Shown: piece by piece, positions 19,470 through 28,838 of the stretch
How the letters are laid out: each line of letters starts with the position of its first letter
Position numbering within the stretch: the stretch's first letter is position 1
Assembly: GCF_001653715.1 (NCBI RefSeq)
Contig: NZ_LWHQ01000047.1
Location: 1 to 64,000 of the forward strand
Direction of reading: 5' to 3'
DNA length: 64,000 bases
Source: Methylobacterium platani
Lineage (GTDB): Bacteria; Pseudomonadota; Alphaproteobacteria; Rhizobiales; Beijerinckiaceae
Program-made: the position numbers and the translations under genes
The notes under the pieces: model-generated
Told to the model about the DNA's origin: nothing
The model's database searches: none
The model's input: only the letters and a program-made list of their open reading frames with translations

Positions 19470-20702
19470 TCAGCTCCCCTTCGGCCGCCCCCGCGCCTTG
19501 ACCACCGGGGCGGCCGAGGCCGGGCGGCGCGAGAGCACCTTCGGCAGCGGCGCCCGCCGCGGCGGCGCCTCGGGCTCGGGGAGCGTCGCGAGGTCGGGCG
19601 GCGGCGGAGGCGCGGGGGCGGGCGGAGGCGCCGCCAGCTTCTGCTCGAGGGCGTGGGCCAGCACCTTCTTCATCGCGCCGGGCAGCGGCTCGGCCTCGAG
19701 GCCGGCGCGGGGGGTGAACCGCATGCCCTCGGGGGCCGGCGTGCCGGCGGCGACCCGGGCGAGGAACACCGTGAGCTCGAGCGGGAAATGCGTGAAGACG
19801 TGGCGCACGCTTCCCGGCAGCCGCTTCCAGCGCGCGTCGAGGGGGGCGTCCAGCAGCGCTTGGGCCGGGTCGTAATCGGCCCGCCACTCGCTCGTCGGCG
19901 GCTCGGCCATCGCGCCGAGCAGCCCCTCCGGCGGACGGGTGCGCAGGAGCACCGCGTCGTCGCCGGCCCGCAAGACCACGAAGGCGGCACCGCGGCGAAG
20001 GGCCCCCGCCACCTTCTTCACCTTGCGCGGAAACGTCTCCTGCAGGCCCTCGGCCCGGGCGCGGCACGGCTGCATCCAGGGGCAGAGCGCGCAGGCCGGC
20101 CGCTTCGGGGTGCAGAGCGTGGCGCCGAGATCCATCACGGCTTGCGCGAAGTCGCCGGGGCGCTTGTCCGGCACCAGGCTTTCCGCGAGGCGGCGGATCT
20201 CGGGGCGGGCGGCGGGGATCGGCGTCTCGATCGCGTAGAGCCGCGACACCACCCGCTCGACGTTGCCGTCCACCGCCGCCGCCGGCCGGTCGAAGGCGAT
20301 CGCCGCGATGGCGCCTGCCGTGTAGGCGCCGATTCCCGGCAGCTTCCTCAGGCCGTCCACCGTGTCGGGGAAGCGGCCGGCCTCCGCCACCGCCTTCGCG
20401 CAGGCATGCAGGTTGCGGGCGCGCGAATAGTAGCCGAGGCCGGCCCAGGCGCCCATCACGGCCTCTTCCGGCGCCGCCGCCAGGGCCTCGACGGTCGGGA
20501 AGCGCTCCAGGAAGCGGGCGAAGTAGGGCTTCACCGCAGCGACCGTGGTCTGCTGCAGCATGATCTCGGAGAGCCAGACCCGGTACGGGTCGGGCGCGAC
20601 GCCGGGCAGCGCGCGCCAGGGCAGCGCGCGGCGGTGGCGGTCGTACCAGACCAGGAGGTCGGCGGCATCCGGCCTCGAATGCGACGCGGCGGGCGCTACC
20701 AT
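19470..20702 (-). CDS. mutY: A/G-specific adenine glycosylase MutY
   Basis: A 410-residue base-excision repair enzyme that removes adenine opposite 8-oxoguanine. The helix-hairpin-helix block LPGIGAYTAGAIAAIAF is followed by the catalytic Asp in VDGNVERVVSRL. The 4Fe-4S ligands are CTPKRPACALCPWMQPC. A NUDIX-like domain for 8-oxoG recognition (about 235-360) follows. The start MVAPAASHSRPDA at 20702 is preferred to 20813, which would add a basic, non-conserved leader. The last 50 residues are Pro/Ala-rich and end KARGRPKGS, an AT-hook-like basic tail not usual for MutY. The gene diverges from dciA, dsbA and smc. Confidence 0.94.
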   Translation of the reverse strand: MVAPAASHSRPDAADLLVWYDRHRRALPWRALPGVAPDPYRVWLSEIMLQQTTVAAVKPYFARFLERFPTVEALAAAPEEAVMGAWAGLGYYSRARNLHACAKAVAEAGRFPDTVDGLRKLPGIGAYTAGAIAAIAFDRPAAAVDGNVERVVSRLYAIETPIPAARPEIRRLAESLVPDKRPGDFAQAVMDLGATLCTPKRPACALCPWMQPCRARAEGLQETFPRKVKKVAGALRRGAAFVVLRAGDDAVLLRTRPPEGLLGAMAEPPTSEWRADYDPAQALLDAPLDARWKRLPGSVRHVFTHFPLELTVFLARVAAGTPAPEGMRFTPRAGLEAEPLPGAMKKVLAHALEQKLAAPPPAPAPPPPPDLATLPEPEAPPRRAPLPKVLSRRPASAAPVVKARGRPKGS

Positions 20703-20875
20703 GCGGTCCGCCTTACCCGGTTTTCCGCGACGGCGGGAGCGGGATTTCGCATGCCGTCGCCGTCGGAAGCGATCCTGGCCAGCGTGGGGTTCGAGGGTTA
20801 AGCATTCCCTCACGCGACGGCTCTATCGGTCGAGGCGTCACGCCGGACACGGCGATCCACCAGGACGGACGGGCG

Positions 20876-21361
20876 ATGGCGCGGCCCAAACCCTTGAGCG
20901 AGCTGATCGAGCGGTCCCTCGGCCCCGTCTTCGCGGCGCAGGGCTTCGCCTCGACCGACATCCTGGCCTCCTGGGCCGAGATCGTCGGCGAGCGGCTGGC
21001 CAAGGCCTGCCAGCCGGAGAAGCTCGAATGGTCGCGCCGGCGCGGAGCCACGCGCGAGCGGCCCGAGCCCGGAACCCTGACGGTGCGGGTCGAGGGCGCC
21101 TTCGCCCTCGAGCTCCAGCATCTCGGGCCGCTGGTGATCGAGCGCATCAACCGCCATTACGGCTGGGCCTGCGTCGGCAAGATCCGGATGCGCCAGGACC
21201 GGGTCGCCCAGGCCCAGCGCCGGAAGGCCGCCCCCCCGCCCCTCGACCCGGTGCGCCGCGGCGAGGTGGCCCTGGCCGTCTCCACGGTGAGCGAGGCGGC
21301 GCTCCGCGACGCCCTCGACCGCCTCGGCCTCGCGGTCCTGGGCGCGCAGCGCTCGCGCTGA
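20876..21361 (+). CDS. DciA-like DUF721 protein
   Basis: A 161-residue protein of the DUF721 family, whose studied members (DciA) load or assist the replicative helicase DnaB. Residues 1-110 match: LSELIERSLGPVFAAQGFAS, the WAEIVGERLAKAC block and LTVRVEGAFALELQHLGPLV. The C-terminal part is a basic, Arg/Pro-rich tail with another helix. It is followed by dsbA and smc on the same strand, a linkage common in Hyphomicrobiales. Whether this member acts in replication is inference from the family. Confidence 0.85.
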   Translation: MARPKPLSELIERSLGPVFAAQGFASTDILASWAEIVGERLAKACQPEKLEWSRRRGATRERPEPGTLTVRVEGAFALELQHLGPLVIERINRHYGWACVGKIRMRQDRVAQAQRRKAAPPPLDPVRRGEVALAVSTVSEAALRDALDRLGLAVLGAQRSR

Positions 21362-21561
21362 CGCGCGATCGCCCGCGCGCATTCCGCGGGCATTCCGCGG
21401 GCGCGGGCCCGACCGGGCGCCGGCGCCCATGCGCCGGACGCCGTCGCAGCCCGCGACGGCACAAAGGAAGTTGATGCGCAGGCTGCTTGCCACGAGGCGG
21501 CCGGGATTCTACCGCACTGACGACCGCGGACCCTCCCGCACCCTCCACGAGGACGCCTGCC

Positions 21562-22206
21562 ATGCTCACCCGTCGCGAGGCCCTGACACTCACCGGCTCG
21601 GCCCTCGGCGCGGCCCTGCTCGCCCCGGCCCTGCCGTTCCGCGCTCTCGCCCAAGGGCCGGTGGTGGACGGCCTGATGCAGCCCGGCCCCCTCGGGGACG
21701 TCTGGCTCGGGCCCGACACCGCCCGCTGCACCATCATCGAGTACGCCTCGATGACCTGCTCGCACTGCGCCGCCTTCCACGCGACGACCTGGCCGGCGCT
21801 CAAGGAGCGCTGGATCGACACCGGCAAGGTGCGCTTCACCCTGCGGGAATTCCCCCTCGACCCGCTCGCCACCGCGGCCTTCATGCTGGCCCGGGCCGAC
21901 AACGCGGCGCGCTACTACCCGATCACCGACATGCTGTTCGACCAGCAGGCGAACTGGGCCTTCGTGCCGAAGCCCCTCGACGCCCTCGAGCAGATGATGC
22001 GCCAGGCCGGCTTCTCGAAGGAGAAGTTCGAGGCGACCCTGAAGGACCAGAAGCTCTACGACGCGGTCAACGCCGTGAAGGAGAAGGCGATGACGGTGTT
22101 CAAGGTCAACGCCACGCCGACCTTCTTCATCAACGGCCAGAAGTACCAGGGCGAGATGACGATCGAGGGCATGGAGAAGGTGATCAAGCCGATCGTGGGG
22201 GCGTAG
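21562..22206 (+). CDS. DsbA family thioredoxin-fold protein with Tat-type signal
   Basis: A 214-residue periplasmic thiol oxidoreductase. The ATG at 21562 has a GAGGA site 8 bp upstream and starts MLTRREALTLTGSALGAALL, a twin-arginine-like signal ending ALAQ. The active site is TCSHC (about residue 71) within IEYASMTCSHCAAFH, followed by the cis-Pro loop VNATPTFFINGQKY. Size and order fit the DsbA/thioredoxin_4 family of disulfide-forming enzymes. The Tat-like signal is notable for an enzyme of this type. It sits between dciA and smc. Confidence 0.88.
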   Translation: MLTRREALTLTGSALGAALLAPALPFRALAQGPVVDGLMQPGPLGDVWLGPDTARCTIIEYASMTCSHCAAFHATTWPALKERWIDTGKVRFTLREFPLDPLATAAFMLARADNAARYYPITDMLFDQQANWAFVPKPLDALEQMMRQAGFSKEKFEATLKDQKLYDAVNAVKEKAMTVFKVNATPTFFINGQKYQGEMTIEGMEKVIKPIVGA

Positions 22207-22250
22207 CGACGGGACGGCATGCGGTCCCTCTTCGCCGAGACAGTGAAGCA

Positions 22251-22280
22251 CCTCCCCTCCCCCCTCTGCGGGGGAGGGGG
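22251..22280. repeat. C/G-homopurine hairpin between dsbA and smc
   Basis: A C-rich arm (about 22254-22264) pairs with a G-rich arm (22270-22280) around a short TCTGC-type loop. The core (ctctgcggggga) matches the repeats at 16.9-17.2 kb, so it looks like a further copy of the same dispersed element. It ends 24 bp before the smc start. Confidence 0.6.
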
Positions 22281-22303
22281 AAACCCGCGCACCGCGCCAC
22301 CCC

Positions 22304-25300
22304 ATGAAATTCACGCGCCTGCGCATCGTCGGCTTCAAGACCTTCGTCGAGCCGAGCGAGTTCCTGATCGAGCCCGGGCTGACCGGGGTGATCGGGCCGA
22401 ACGGCTGCGGCAAGTCGAACCTCGTCGAGGCCCTGCGCTGGGTGATGGGGGAGAGCTCGCACAAGAGCATGCGGGCCTCCGGCATGGACGACGTGATCTT
22501 CTCAGGCTCGGGCGGGCGGGCCGGACGCTCGCACGCGGAAGTGACCCTCAGCCTCGACAACGGCGCCCGCACGGCGCCCGCCGCCTTCAACGCCGCCGAC
22601 CTGCTCGAGGTGTCGCGCCGCATCGACCGGGGCGCCGGCTCGACCTACCGGGTCAACGGCCGCGAGGTCCGGGCCCGCGACGTGCAGCTGATGTTCGCCG
22701 ACGCGGCGACCGGCGCCCGCTCCCCCGCCATGGTGCGCCAGGGCCAGGTGGCGGAGCTGATCGCGGCCAAGCCCCAGGCGCGGCGGCGCATCCTGGAGGA
22801 CGCCGCCGGCATCGGCGGCCTGCATGCCCGCCGGCACGAGGCCGAATTGCGCCTCCGGGCGGCGGAGGACAACCTCGCCCGCGTCGAGGACGTGCTGACG
22901 GCGATCACCGCCGGCGTCGATTCGCTGCGCCGCCAGGCCCGCTCGGCCCAGCGCTACCGGGCGATCGCCGCCGAGATCCGCCGCCACGAGGCGCTGCTGC
23001 TGCTGATCGGACACACGCAGGCCCGCCGCGAGGTGCTGGCCGCGCAAGGAGCGCTCGCCCAGGCCCTCGACCGGCTGGCGGCGGCGCAGGCCGAGCAGGT
23101 CGAATCCGCGACCGCGCAAGGGATCGCCGCCGCCGCCCTGCCGCGCCTGCGCGAGGCGGAAGGCGCCGCGGCGGAGGACCTGCAGCGCCTGACCCTGGCG
23201 GCGGCGCAGCTCGAGGCGCAGGAGCGCCGCAGCGCCGAGCGCCTGCGCGACCTCGGCCGCCGGATCGCCGACCTGCGCCGCGACCTCGCCCGCGAGACCG
23301 CCTCCCGGGACGATGCGCGCACCACCCTGGAGCGCCTCGACGGCGAGGCCGCCGCCCTGGCCGGGGCCGATGACGGCGAGGCGGCGCGCTCCTCCGCCGA
23401 GGCCCGGGCGACCGAGGCGGAGGCCCGCCTCGCCACCGCCGAGGCGGCGCTGTCGGCCGCGCAAGGCGCGCAGGCCGAGCACGCCGCGCGCCGCAGCGCC
23501 CTGATCCGCTCCGCGTCGGACGAGCGCGCCCGGGCCGGGCGGCTGTCCGCCGAGCAGGCCCGCCTCGCCCGCGAGGCCGCCGCCGCCGGCGACGCCGGGA
23601 CGGAGCGGCTCGCCGCCCTGCACGAGGCCCATGACGAGGCCAAGGCGGCCGCCGAGAGCGCCGAGGAGGCCGCAGCCGCCGCTCGCGACGCCGTGGCCGA
23701 GGCGCGCGACGCCGAGGCACGGGGCCGGCCGGTCCTGGCGGCCGCGGAGCGCGAGGCGGCGCGGCTCGACACCGAGGCCCGCACCCTCGCCCGCCTGGTG
23801 GCACCGGTGGCGGAGGCGCGCTTCCCGCCGATCCTCGACGCGCTGACCGTCGCGGCAGGCTACGAGGCTGCCCTGGCCGCGGCCCTCGGCGACGATCTCG
23901 ACGCCGCGACCGACCCGGAGGCCCCGACCCGCTGGACGGTCATCCCCGATCCCGGCACCGATCCGGCCCTGCCTGAAGGTGCCCGGCCGCTCGCCGACGT
24001 GGTCACCGGCCCGCCGGCCCTCGCCCGCCGCCTGCGACAGGTCGGGCTGGTCGCGAGCGAGGACGCCGCGGCTCTGCGCGAGCACCTGCATCCGGGTCAG
24101 CGCCTCGTCACGAAGCGCGGCGACCTCACCCGCTGGGACGGCTTCACCGCTGCGGCGGAAGCGCCGCGGCCGGCGGCGCGGCGGCTGTCGGAGCGCAACC
24201 GCCTCGACACGCTGCACGAGGCGGCGGCGCTCGCCCGGGACCGGGCGGAGGCCGCCCGCGAGACCCACGACGCGCTCCAGGCCCGGGCGCAGGAGGCGGC
24301 CGCCGCGGAGCTGCGCGCCGCCGAGGGCGTGCGGCTCGCCCGCCGCACCCTCGACGGCGCCCGCGAGACCCTGAGCCACGCCGAGCGCCGGGAGGCCGAG
24401 GCCGCCGCCCGCCGGACGGCCCTGGCCGAGGCGCATGGGCGGATCGCCGCCGATGCCGAGGAGGCGGCAGCCCGGGCCGAATCCGCGGAGGAGGCGCTGG
24501 CCGCCCTCGACGAGCCGGACGACCTGAGCGCGCGACTCGATGCCGCCCGCCGCGAGGCCGAGGCGCAGCGCCTCCTCGCCGCCGAGGCCCGGGCCGCGCG
24601 CCTCGCGCTCGCCCGCGCCGCCGAGGAGGCGGCGGCCCGCCGCGCCGCCCTCGCCGCCGACCGGGCGCGCTGGCAGGAGCGGGCCGAGCGGGCGGACGCC
24701 GTGCTCGAGGAACTCGAGGACCGGCTGGCCGCGGCCGAGGAGGAGCAGGCGGAACTCGCCGAGGCGCCCGAGACCTTCGCCGAGGAGCGCCGGCGGCTGA
24801 CGGTCGCGACCGAGGCGGCGGCCGCCGCCCGGGCGCGGGCCGGCGGGCTCCTCGCCGACGGCGAGGCGACCCTGGCCGAGGCCGAGGCGCGGGCGCGCCG
24901 AGCCCTCGACGCCTTCGCGGAGGCCCGCGAGACGCGCGCGGCGGCGGCCGCCGCGCACGAGGCCCTGGAGCGGCGCCTCGCCGAGGTCGTCCGGGCGATC
25001 GCCGATGGCCTTGAGACCACCCCGGAAGGCCTGTTCGGATTGGCCGGCGCGACACCCGGCGATCCCCTGCCGGAGGCGGCGGCGGTCGAGGCCGAGGCCG
25101 CGGCGCTCAAGGCCGACCGCGACCGGCTCGGCGCCGTGAACCTGCGCGCCGAGGAGGAACTGCGCGAGACCGAGGGGCGGCGCGACGAGCTCGGGCGCGA
25201 GCGCGACGAGCTGATCGAGGCGATCCGGCGCCTGCGCGGCGCGATCCAGAGCCTCAACCGCGAGGGGCGCGAGCGCCTGCTCGCCGCCTTCACGGCGGTG

Positions 25301-25753
25301 AACGGGCATTTCGAGCGGCTGTTCACGACGCTGTTCGGCGGCGGCACCGCCGAGCTGACCCTCGTCGATTCGGACGATCCCCTGGAGGCGGGGCTCGACA
25401 TCCTGGCCCGGCCGCCGGGCAAGAAGCCGCAGACGATGACGCTGCTCTCCGGCGGCGAGCAGGCCCTGACGGCGACCGCGCTGATCTTCGCGGTGTTCCT
25501 CACCAACCCGTCGCCGGTCTGCGTCCTCGACGAGGTCGACGCGCCCCTCGACGACGCCAACGTCGAGCGCTACTGCGACCTGCTCGCGGCGATGGCGCGC
25601 GACACCGACACCCGCTTCATCGTCATCACCCACAACCCGATCACCATGGCGCGGATGGACCGGCTGTTCGGCGTGACGATGGCCGAGCGGGGGGTGTCGC
25701 AGCTCGTCTCGGTCGACCTCGCGACCGCCGAGCGGCTGGCCGAGACGGTTTGA
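22304..25753 (+). CDS. smc: Chromosome segregation protein SMC
   Basis: An 1149-residue condensin ATPase with the full SMC architecture. The N-terminal head has Walker A GPNGCGKSN (about residue 32). Very long Ala/Glu/Arg-rich coiled coils occupy about 165-480 and 640-960. The hinge lies at about 490-620, with PILDALTVAAGYEAALAAAL and the GARPLADVV block. The C-terminal head has the signature LLSGGEQALTATAL (about 1045) and Walker B VCVLDEVDAPLDD (about 1070). The ATG at 22304 is the natural start. The size is normal for the family. It is the last gene of the dciA-dsbA-smc run. Confidence 0.95.
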   Translation: MKFTRLRIVGFKTFVEPSEFLIEPGLTGVIGPNGCGKSNLVEALRWVMGESSHKSMRASGMDDVIFSGSGGRAGRSHAEVTLSLDNGARTAPAAFNAADLLEVSRRIDRGAGSTYRVNGREVRARDVQLMFADAATGARSPAMVRQGQVAELIAAKPQARRRILEDAAGIGGLHARRHEAELRLRAAEDNLARVEDVLTAITAGVDSLRRQARSAQRYRAIAAEIRRHEALLLLIGHTQARREVLAAQGALAQALDRLAAAQAEQVESATAQGIAAAALPRLREAEGAAAEDLQRLTLAAAQLEAQERRSAERLRDLGRRIADLRRDLARETASRDDARTTLERLDGEAAALAGADDGEAARSSAEARATEAEARLATAEAALSAAQGAQAEHAARRSALIRSASDERARAGRLSAEQARLAREAAAAGDAGTERLAALHEAHDEAKAAAESAEEAAAAARDAVAEARDAEARGRPVLAAAEREAARLDTEARTLARLVAPVAEARFPPILDALTVAAGYEAALAAALGDDLDAATDPEAPTRWTVIPDPGTDPALPEGARPLADVVTGPPALARRLRQVGLVASEDAAALREHLHPGQRLVTKRGDLTRWDGFTAAAEAPRPAARRLSERNRLDTLHEAAALARDRAEAARETHDALQARAQEAAAAELRAAEGVRLARRTLDGARETLSHAERREAEAAARRTALAEAHGRIAADAEEAAARAESAEEALAALDEPDDLSARLDAARREAEAQRLLAAEARAARLALARAAEEAAARRAALAADRARWQERAERADAVLEELEDRLAAAEEEQAELAEAPETFAEERRRLTVATEAAAAARARAGGLLADGEATLAEAEARARRALDAFAEARETRAAAAAAHEALERRLAEVVRAIADGLETTPEGLFGLAGATPGDPLPEAAAVEAEAAALKADRDRLGAVNLRAEEELRETEGRRDELGRERDELIEAIRRLRGAIQSLNREGRERLLAAFTAVNGHFERLFTTLFGGGTAELTLVDSDDPLEAGLDILARPPGKKPQTMTLLSGGEQALTATALIFAVFLTNPSPVCVLDEVDAPLDDANVERYCDLLAAMARDTDTRFIVITHNPITMARMDRLFGVTMAERGVSQLVSVDLATAERLAETV

Positions 25754-25831
25754 CCGCGGCCGCGCGCCGGGCCCTGTGTGCGGCGCGAAATCCGCCGAAA
25801 GTCCAATGACTTACCGAGGCTCCGGGGTGCC

Positions 25832-25860
25832 TTGACACCCAAGGTGGGCGAAACTATGGT
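25832..25860 (+). promoter_or_regulatory. Sigma-70 type promoter of the atp (F0) operon
   Basis: A consensus -35 box TTGACA (25832-25837) and a -10 box TATGGT (25855-25860) are separated by exactly 17 bp. Transcription would start near 25867, leaving a leader of about 55 nt before atpI. Confidence 0.8.
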
Positions 25861-25922
25861 GCGCCCGCTCGACGGGGGTAGCCGGACCGGATCTCGTCAT
25901 CCTTCACGCGCGAGGTTTCGCC

Positions 25923-26300
25923 ATGAACGGCAACGACCCGCGGGGGAAGGACGGCACCGGTGAGGGCTCCTCCCCCGACGACGACCTCTCCGCGAGGCTC
26001 AAGCGTCTCGAGATGCAGATCGACCGGAAGCGCCCCGCGGCGGCTCCCGATCCTTCGTCGCGTCAAGGGAGCGGCGGGCCTTCGTCCCTCGGCATCGCCA
26101 TGCGGCTGTCCACGGAATTCGTGGCCGGCGTCCTGGCGGGCGGCCTTCTCGGCTGGGGCTGCGATCGACTCCTCGGCACCAAGCCCTGGGGCCTGATCGT
26201 CCTGCTCGTCCTGGGCTTCGGAGCCGGAATTTACAACGTGATGCGCGTTTCCGGATTTTTTCCGAGCGTGGACACGAAGAAAGGCCCGCCAGGGCCTTGA
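25923..26300 (+). CDS. atpI: ATP synthase accessory protein AtpI (subunit I)
   Basis: A 125-residue inner-membrane protein. The first 55 residues are charged and soluble (SARLKRLEMQIDRKR). Two helices follow, at about residues 62-86 and 91-112: MRLSTEFVAGVLAGGLLGWG, then PWGLIVLLVLGFGAGIYNV. This is the AtpI/Fo-assembly layout with the conserved GGLLGWGCDRLLGTKPWG turn. AtpI helps assemble the c-ring. It is the first gene of the F0 operon, downstream of a clear promoter, with GCGAGG 7 bp before the ATG. Confidence 0.92.
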   Translation: MNGNDPRGKDGTGEGSSPDDDLSARLKRLEMQIDRKRPAAAPDPSSRQGSGGPSSLGIAMRLSTEFVAGVLAGGLLGWGCDRLLGTKPWGLIVLLVLGFGAGIYNVMRVSGFFPSVDTKKGPPGP

Positions 26301-26390
26301 TCATCCGGTGGATGCCGTGCATCCGCCTGCACGGATTGGCAGCGCGGCGGGAAGACCCGCGGCAGCGACACACGAGGGGGCGGGACCGGC

Positions 26391-27146
26391 ATGGCCGTCA
26401 AGATGGATCCGATCCACCAGTTCGAGCTGAAGCCGCTGGTTTCGTTCGGGCATATCGGCCACCAGAACATCGCCTTCACCCAGTCGGCGCTGTACATGTT
26501 CCTGGCGGTGGGGCTGATCGCGCTCCTGACGATCTGGGCGACGAAGAGCCGCGCGGTGGTGCCGGGCCGGGCGCAGTCGCTGGCCGAGGTGTTCTACGAG
26601 TTCATCGGCCAGACCGTGCACCAGTCGGCCGGCCACGGCAGCGAGCGGTTCGTGCCGCTGGTCTTCTCCCTGTTCATGTTCGTGCTGCTGCTGAACCTGT
26701 TCGGGATGATCCCCTACGCCTTCGCGGTGACCAGCCACATCATCGTCACCTTCATGCTGGCGCTGGTGGTGATCCTCACCGTGGTGATCTACGGCTTCAT
26801 GGCCCACGGCACCCACTTCCTCGGGCTGTTCGTGCCCCCCGGCGTGCCGGGCTGGCTCAAGCCGCTGATCGTGGTGATCGAGGTCGTGTCGTTCATCTCG
26901 CGGCCGATCAGCCTCTCGGTCCGTCTCTTCGCCAACATGCTGGCGGGCCACATCGCGCTGAAGATCTTCGCGGGCTTCGTCCCGGCCCTGCTCGCCGCCG
27001 GCGTCTGGGGCATCCTCTCGCCCCTGCCCCTCGCCCTCTCGGTCGCCGTCACGGCGCTGGAGATGCTGGTCGCGGTGCTGCAGGCCTACGTCTTCGCGAC
27101 GCTGACCTCGATCTACCTCAGCGACGCCCTGCATCCGGGCCACTAA
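26391..27146 (+). CDS. atpB: F0F1 ATP synthase subunit a
   Basis: A 251-residue membrane protein that forms the proton half-channels of F0. It has five to six helices. The essential Arg lies in [16 protein letters not shown] (about residue 180), followed by the C-terminal GLN-type helix with [20 protein letters not shown]. The N-terminal [13 protein letters not shown] is typical of alphaproteobacterial AtpB. A GTG-less ATG start at 26391 is preceded by a GGGGGCGGGA stretch. It is the second gene of the operon. Confidence 0.95.
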   Translation: MAVKMDPIHQFELKPLVSFGHIGHQNIAFTQSALYMFLAVGLIALLTIWATKSRAVVPGRAQSLAEVFYEFIGQTVHQSAGHGSERFVPLVFSLFMFVLLLNLFGMIPYAFAVTSHIIVTFMLALVVILTVVIYGFMAHGTHFLGLFVPPGVPGWLKPLIVVIEVVSFISRPISLSVRLFANMLAGHIALKIFAGFVPALLAAGVWGILSPLPLALSVAVTALEMLVAVLQAYVFATLTSIYLSDALHPGH

Positions 27147-27153
27147 GGACCGC

Positions 27154-27171
27154 GGGCCTCGTCCGAGGCCC
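27154..27171 (+). promoter_or_regulatory. Intercistronic hairpin upstream of atpE
   Basis: gggcctcg (27154-27161) pairs perfectly with cgaggccc (27164-27171) around a 2-base apex that would open to a larger loop. It lies 8 bp after the atpB stop and about 100 bp before atpE. It may block 3'-5' decay or mark a processing point. Confidence 0.5.
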
Positions 27172-27273
27172 CGTCCCGTCCCGCGATCAGCCCAAAGAGC
27201 TTCCCACCCCGGTTCGCCGTGTCGCGGCCGGATACCACCCGCCAGACGACTAGACGACCTTAGGAGCATCACG

Positions 27274-27501
27274 ATGGATCCCGTTGCTGCGAAGTACATC
27301 GGCGCCGGCCTCGCCTGCCTCGGCATGGCGGGCGCCGCCATGGGCCTCGGCAACCTGTTCGGCCAGTTCTTCGCCGGCGCCCTGCGCAACCCCTCCGCGG
27401 CCGACAGCCAGCGCGCCAACCTGCTCCTCGGCTTCGCGCTGACCGAGGCGCTGGGCATCTTCTCGCTGCTCGTCGCGCTGCTGCTGCTGTTCGCCGTCTG
27501 A
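27274..27501 (+). CDS. atpE: F0F1 ATP synthase subunit c
   Basis: A 75-residue proteolipid of two helices joined by a polar loop, which forms the rotor ring of F0. Helix 1 is [20 protein letters not shown]. The loop is [12 protein letters not shown]. Helix 2 contains the proton-binding Glu in [20 protein letters not shown] (about residue 58). The start ATG has TAGGAG 8 bp upstream, a good ribosome site, as expected for a subunit needed in about ten copies. Hairpins flank the cistron on both sides. Confidence 0.96.
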   Translation: MDPVAAKYIGAGLACLGMAGAAMGLGNLFGQFFAGALRNPSAADSQRANLLLGFALTEALGIFSLLVALLLLFAV

Positions 27502-27535
27502 TCCGGCGAGGATTACCGAAAGAGGTGGTCCACCC

Positions 27536-27569
27536 GCGCACCGGGCCTTCAAACGAGGCTCCGGTGCGC
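27536..27569 (+). promoter_or_regulatory. Hairpin downstream of atpE
   Basis: gcgcaccgg (27536-27544) pairs with ccggtgcgc (27561-27569), with an inner gcct/aggc stem. It lies 35 bp after the atpE stop, inside the 196-bp gap before the b' gene. It could stabilise an atpE transcript or attenuate downstream expression. Confidence 0.55.
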
Positions 27570-27697
27570 GTGCGTTAAGGGCACCCCGACACCACTTCGT
27601 GCAGCCGCCGCCCCAGCTTGAGGCGTGGCGGCGCGACGGCCGGCCCGGCCGAGCGCTCGGCGGGAGCGCTTCGTCTCCCCCACACCCGGACGACACC

Positions 27698-28276
27698 ATG
27701 GCGCAGCCCCACGCACCCGCCCCCTTGAAGGAGGGGATCATTCACGAGCCGGCCTCCGAGCACGGCGGCGGCTTCCCGCCGTTCGAGAGCAGCACCTTCG
27801 CGGCGCAGACCCTCTGGCTCGCGCTCGCCTTCGGCCTGCTCTACTACCTGATGTCGAAGATCGCGCTGCCGCAGATCGCCGGCATCCTGCACGACCGGCA
27901 GACCCGCCTCTCCGGCGACCTCGACCAGGCCGCCCGCGCCAAGGCCGAGGCCGACAGCGCCCGCGACACCTACGAGCGCGCGCTCAAGGACGCCCAGGAC
28001 AAGGCCAAGGGCATCGCCCAGACCACCCGCGAGCAGCTCGCCTCCGAGGCCGAGACCCGCCGCAAGTCCCTCGAGGCCGATCTCGCGACCAAGCTCGCCG
28101 AGGCCGAGGGCCAGATCCGCACCCGCACCGCCACCGCGATGAGCAGCGTGCGCGAGGTCGCCGCCGACGCCGCGACCGCCATCGTCGAGCGCCTCACCGG
28201 CCAGGCGCCGGAGCGCGGCGCCGTCGAGGCGGCCTACGACCGCGTCGCCGCCCCGCGGCCGCTGTCCGTGCACTGA
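27698..28276 (+). CDS. atpG: F0F1 ATP synthase subunit b'
   Basis: A 192-residue peripheral-stalk subunit. The ATG at 27698 ([13 protein letters not shown]) is preferred over a GTG at 27599, whose extension is unlike the family. An acidic/polar N-terminus is followed by one helix ([20 protein letters not shown], about residues 40-60) and then a long Ala/Glu/Lys-rich coiled coil. Location before the second b-type gene and the longer N-terminal extension identify it as b'. Alphaproteobacteria typically have b and b' heterodimers. No strong ribosome site is seen. The gene symbol for b' varies (atpG or atpF2). Confidence 0.9.
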   Translation: MAQPHAPAPLKEGIIHEPASEHGGGFPPFESSTFAAQTLWLALAFGLLYYLMSKIALPQIAGILHDRQTRLSGDLDQAARAKAEADSARDTYERALKDAQDKAKGIAQTTREQLASEAETRRKSLEADLATKLAEAEGQIRTRTATAMSSVREVAADAATAIVERLTGQAPERGAVEAAYDRVAAPRPLSVH

Positions 28277-28296
28277 CCCCGCAGGAGATCACCATC

Positions 28297-28785
28297 ATGC
28301 TGTTCGATGCGGAGTTCTGGGTCGCGGTCGCCTTCGTGGTGTTCTGCGGCATCGCCTGGAAGATGGGTCTGTTCGAGCAGATCATCGGCGGGCTCGACAA
28401 GCGCGGCGCCCGCGTGCGCAAGGAACTCGACGAGGCCCGTCGCCTGCGCGAGGAAGCCCAGGCCGTCCTGGCGGATTTCAAGCGCCGCCGCGCCGAGGCC
28501 GAGCGCGAGGCCGCCGAGATCGTCGCCAATGCCCGCGCCGAGGCCGAGGCGGCCGCGGCCGAGGGCCATGCCCGCCTGAACGAGTTCGTCGCCCGCCGCA
28601 CCAAGGCGGCGGAGACCAAGATCGCCCAGGCGGAGGCCCAGGCCGCCGCCGACGTGCGGGCCGCCGCGGCGGAGGCCGCCGTGCGGGTCTCCGAGACGAT
28701 CCTGCGGGAGAAGGTCAGCGGGGATGCGGCGCAGGACCTCGTCCGCCGCAGCCTCGGCGAGGTTCGGACGCGCCTGCGCGCCTGA
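28297..28785 (+). CDS. atpF: F0F1 ATP synthase subunit b
   Basis: A 162-residue peripheral-stalk subunit. A single N-terminal helix ([18 protein letters not shown], about residues 7-25) anchors a long coiled coil with heptads such as [20 protein letters not shown]. It starts 20 bp after the b' stop, with GCAGGAG about 10 bp before the ATG. It pairs with b' to connect F0 to F1. A rho-independent terminator follows, so the F0 operon ends here and the F1 genes must lie elsewhere, as is usual in this order. Confidence 0.93.
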   Translation: MLFDAEFWVAVAFVVFCGIAWKMGLFEQIIGGLDKRGARVRKELDEARRLREEAQAVLADFKRRRAEAEREAAEIVANARAEAEAAAAEGHARLNEFVARRTKAAETKIAQAEAQAAADVRAAAAEAAVRVSETILREKVSGDAAQDLVRRSLGEVRTRLRA

Positions 28786-28814
28786 TCAGACCAGCCCGTC
28801 GGTACGACCTTGAG

Positions 28815-28838
28815 AGCCGCCTCCGGGCGGCTTTCTTA
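28815..28838 (+). terminator. Rho-independent terminator of the F0 operon
   Basis: A 7-bp stem agccgcc/ggcggct with a 4-base loop is followed by TTCTTATT. It lies 30 bp beyond the atpF stop. Confidence 0.8.

Noticed and set aside
22502-25633. Open frame of over 1000 codons antisense to smc
   Set aside because: The plus strand encodes a complete SMC with all motifs. The antisense frame is a composition artefact of the Ala/Glu/Arg-rich coiled coil.
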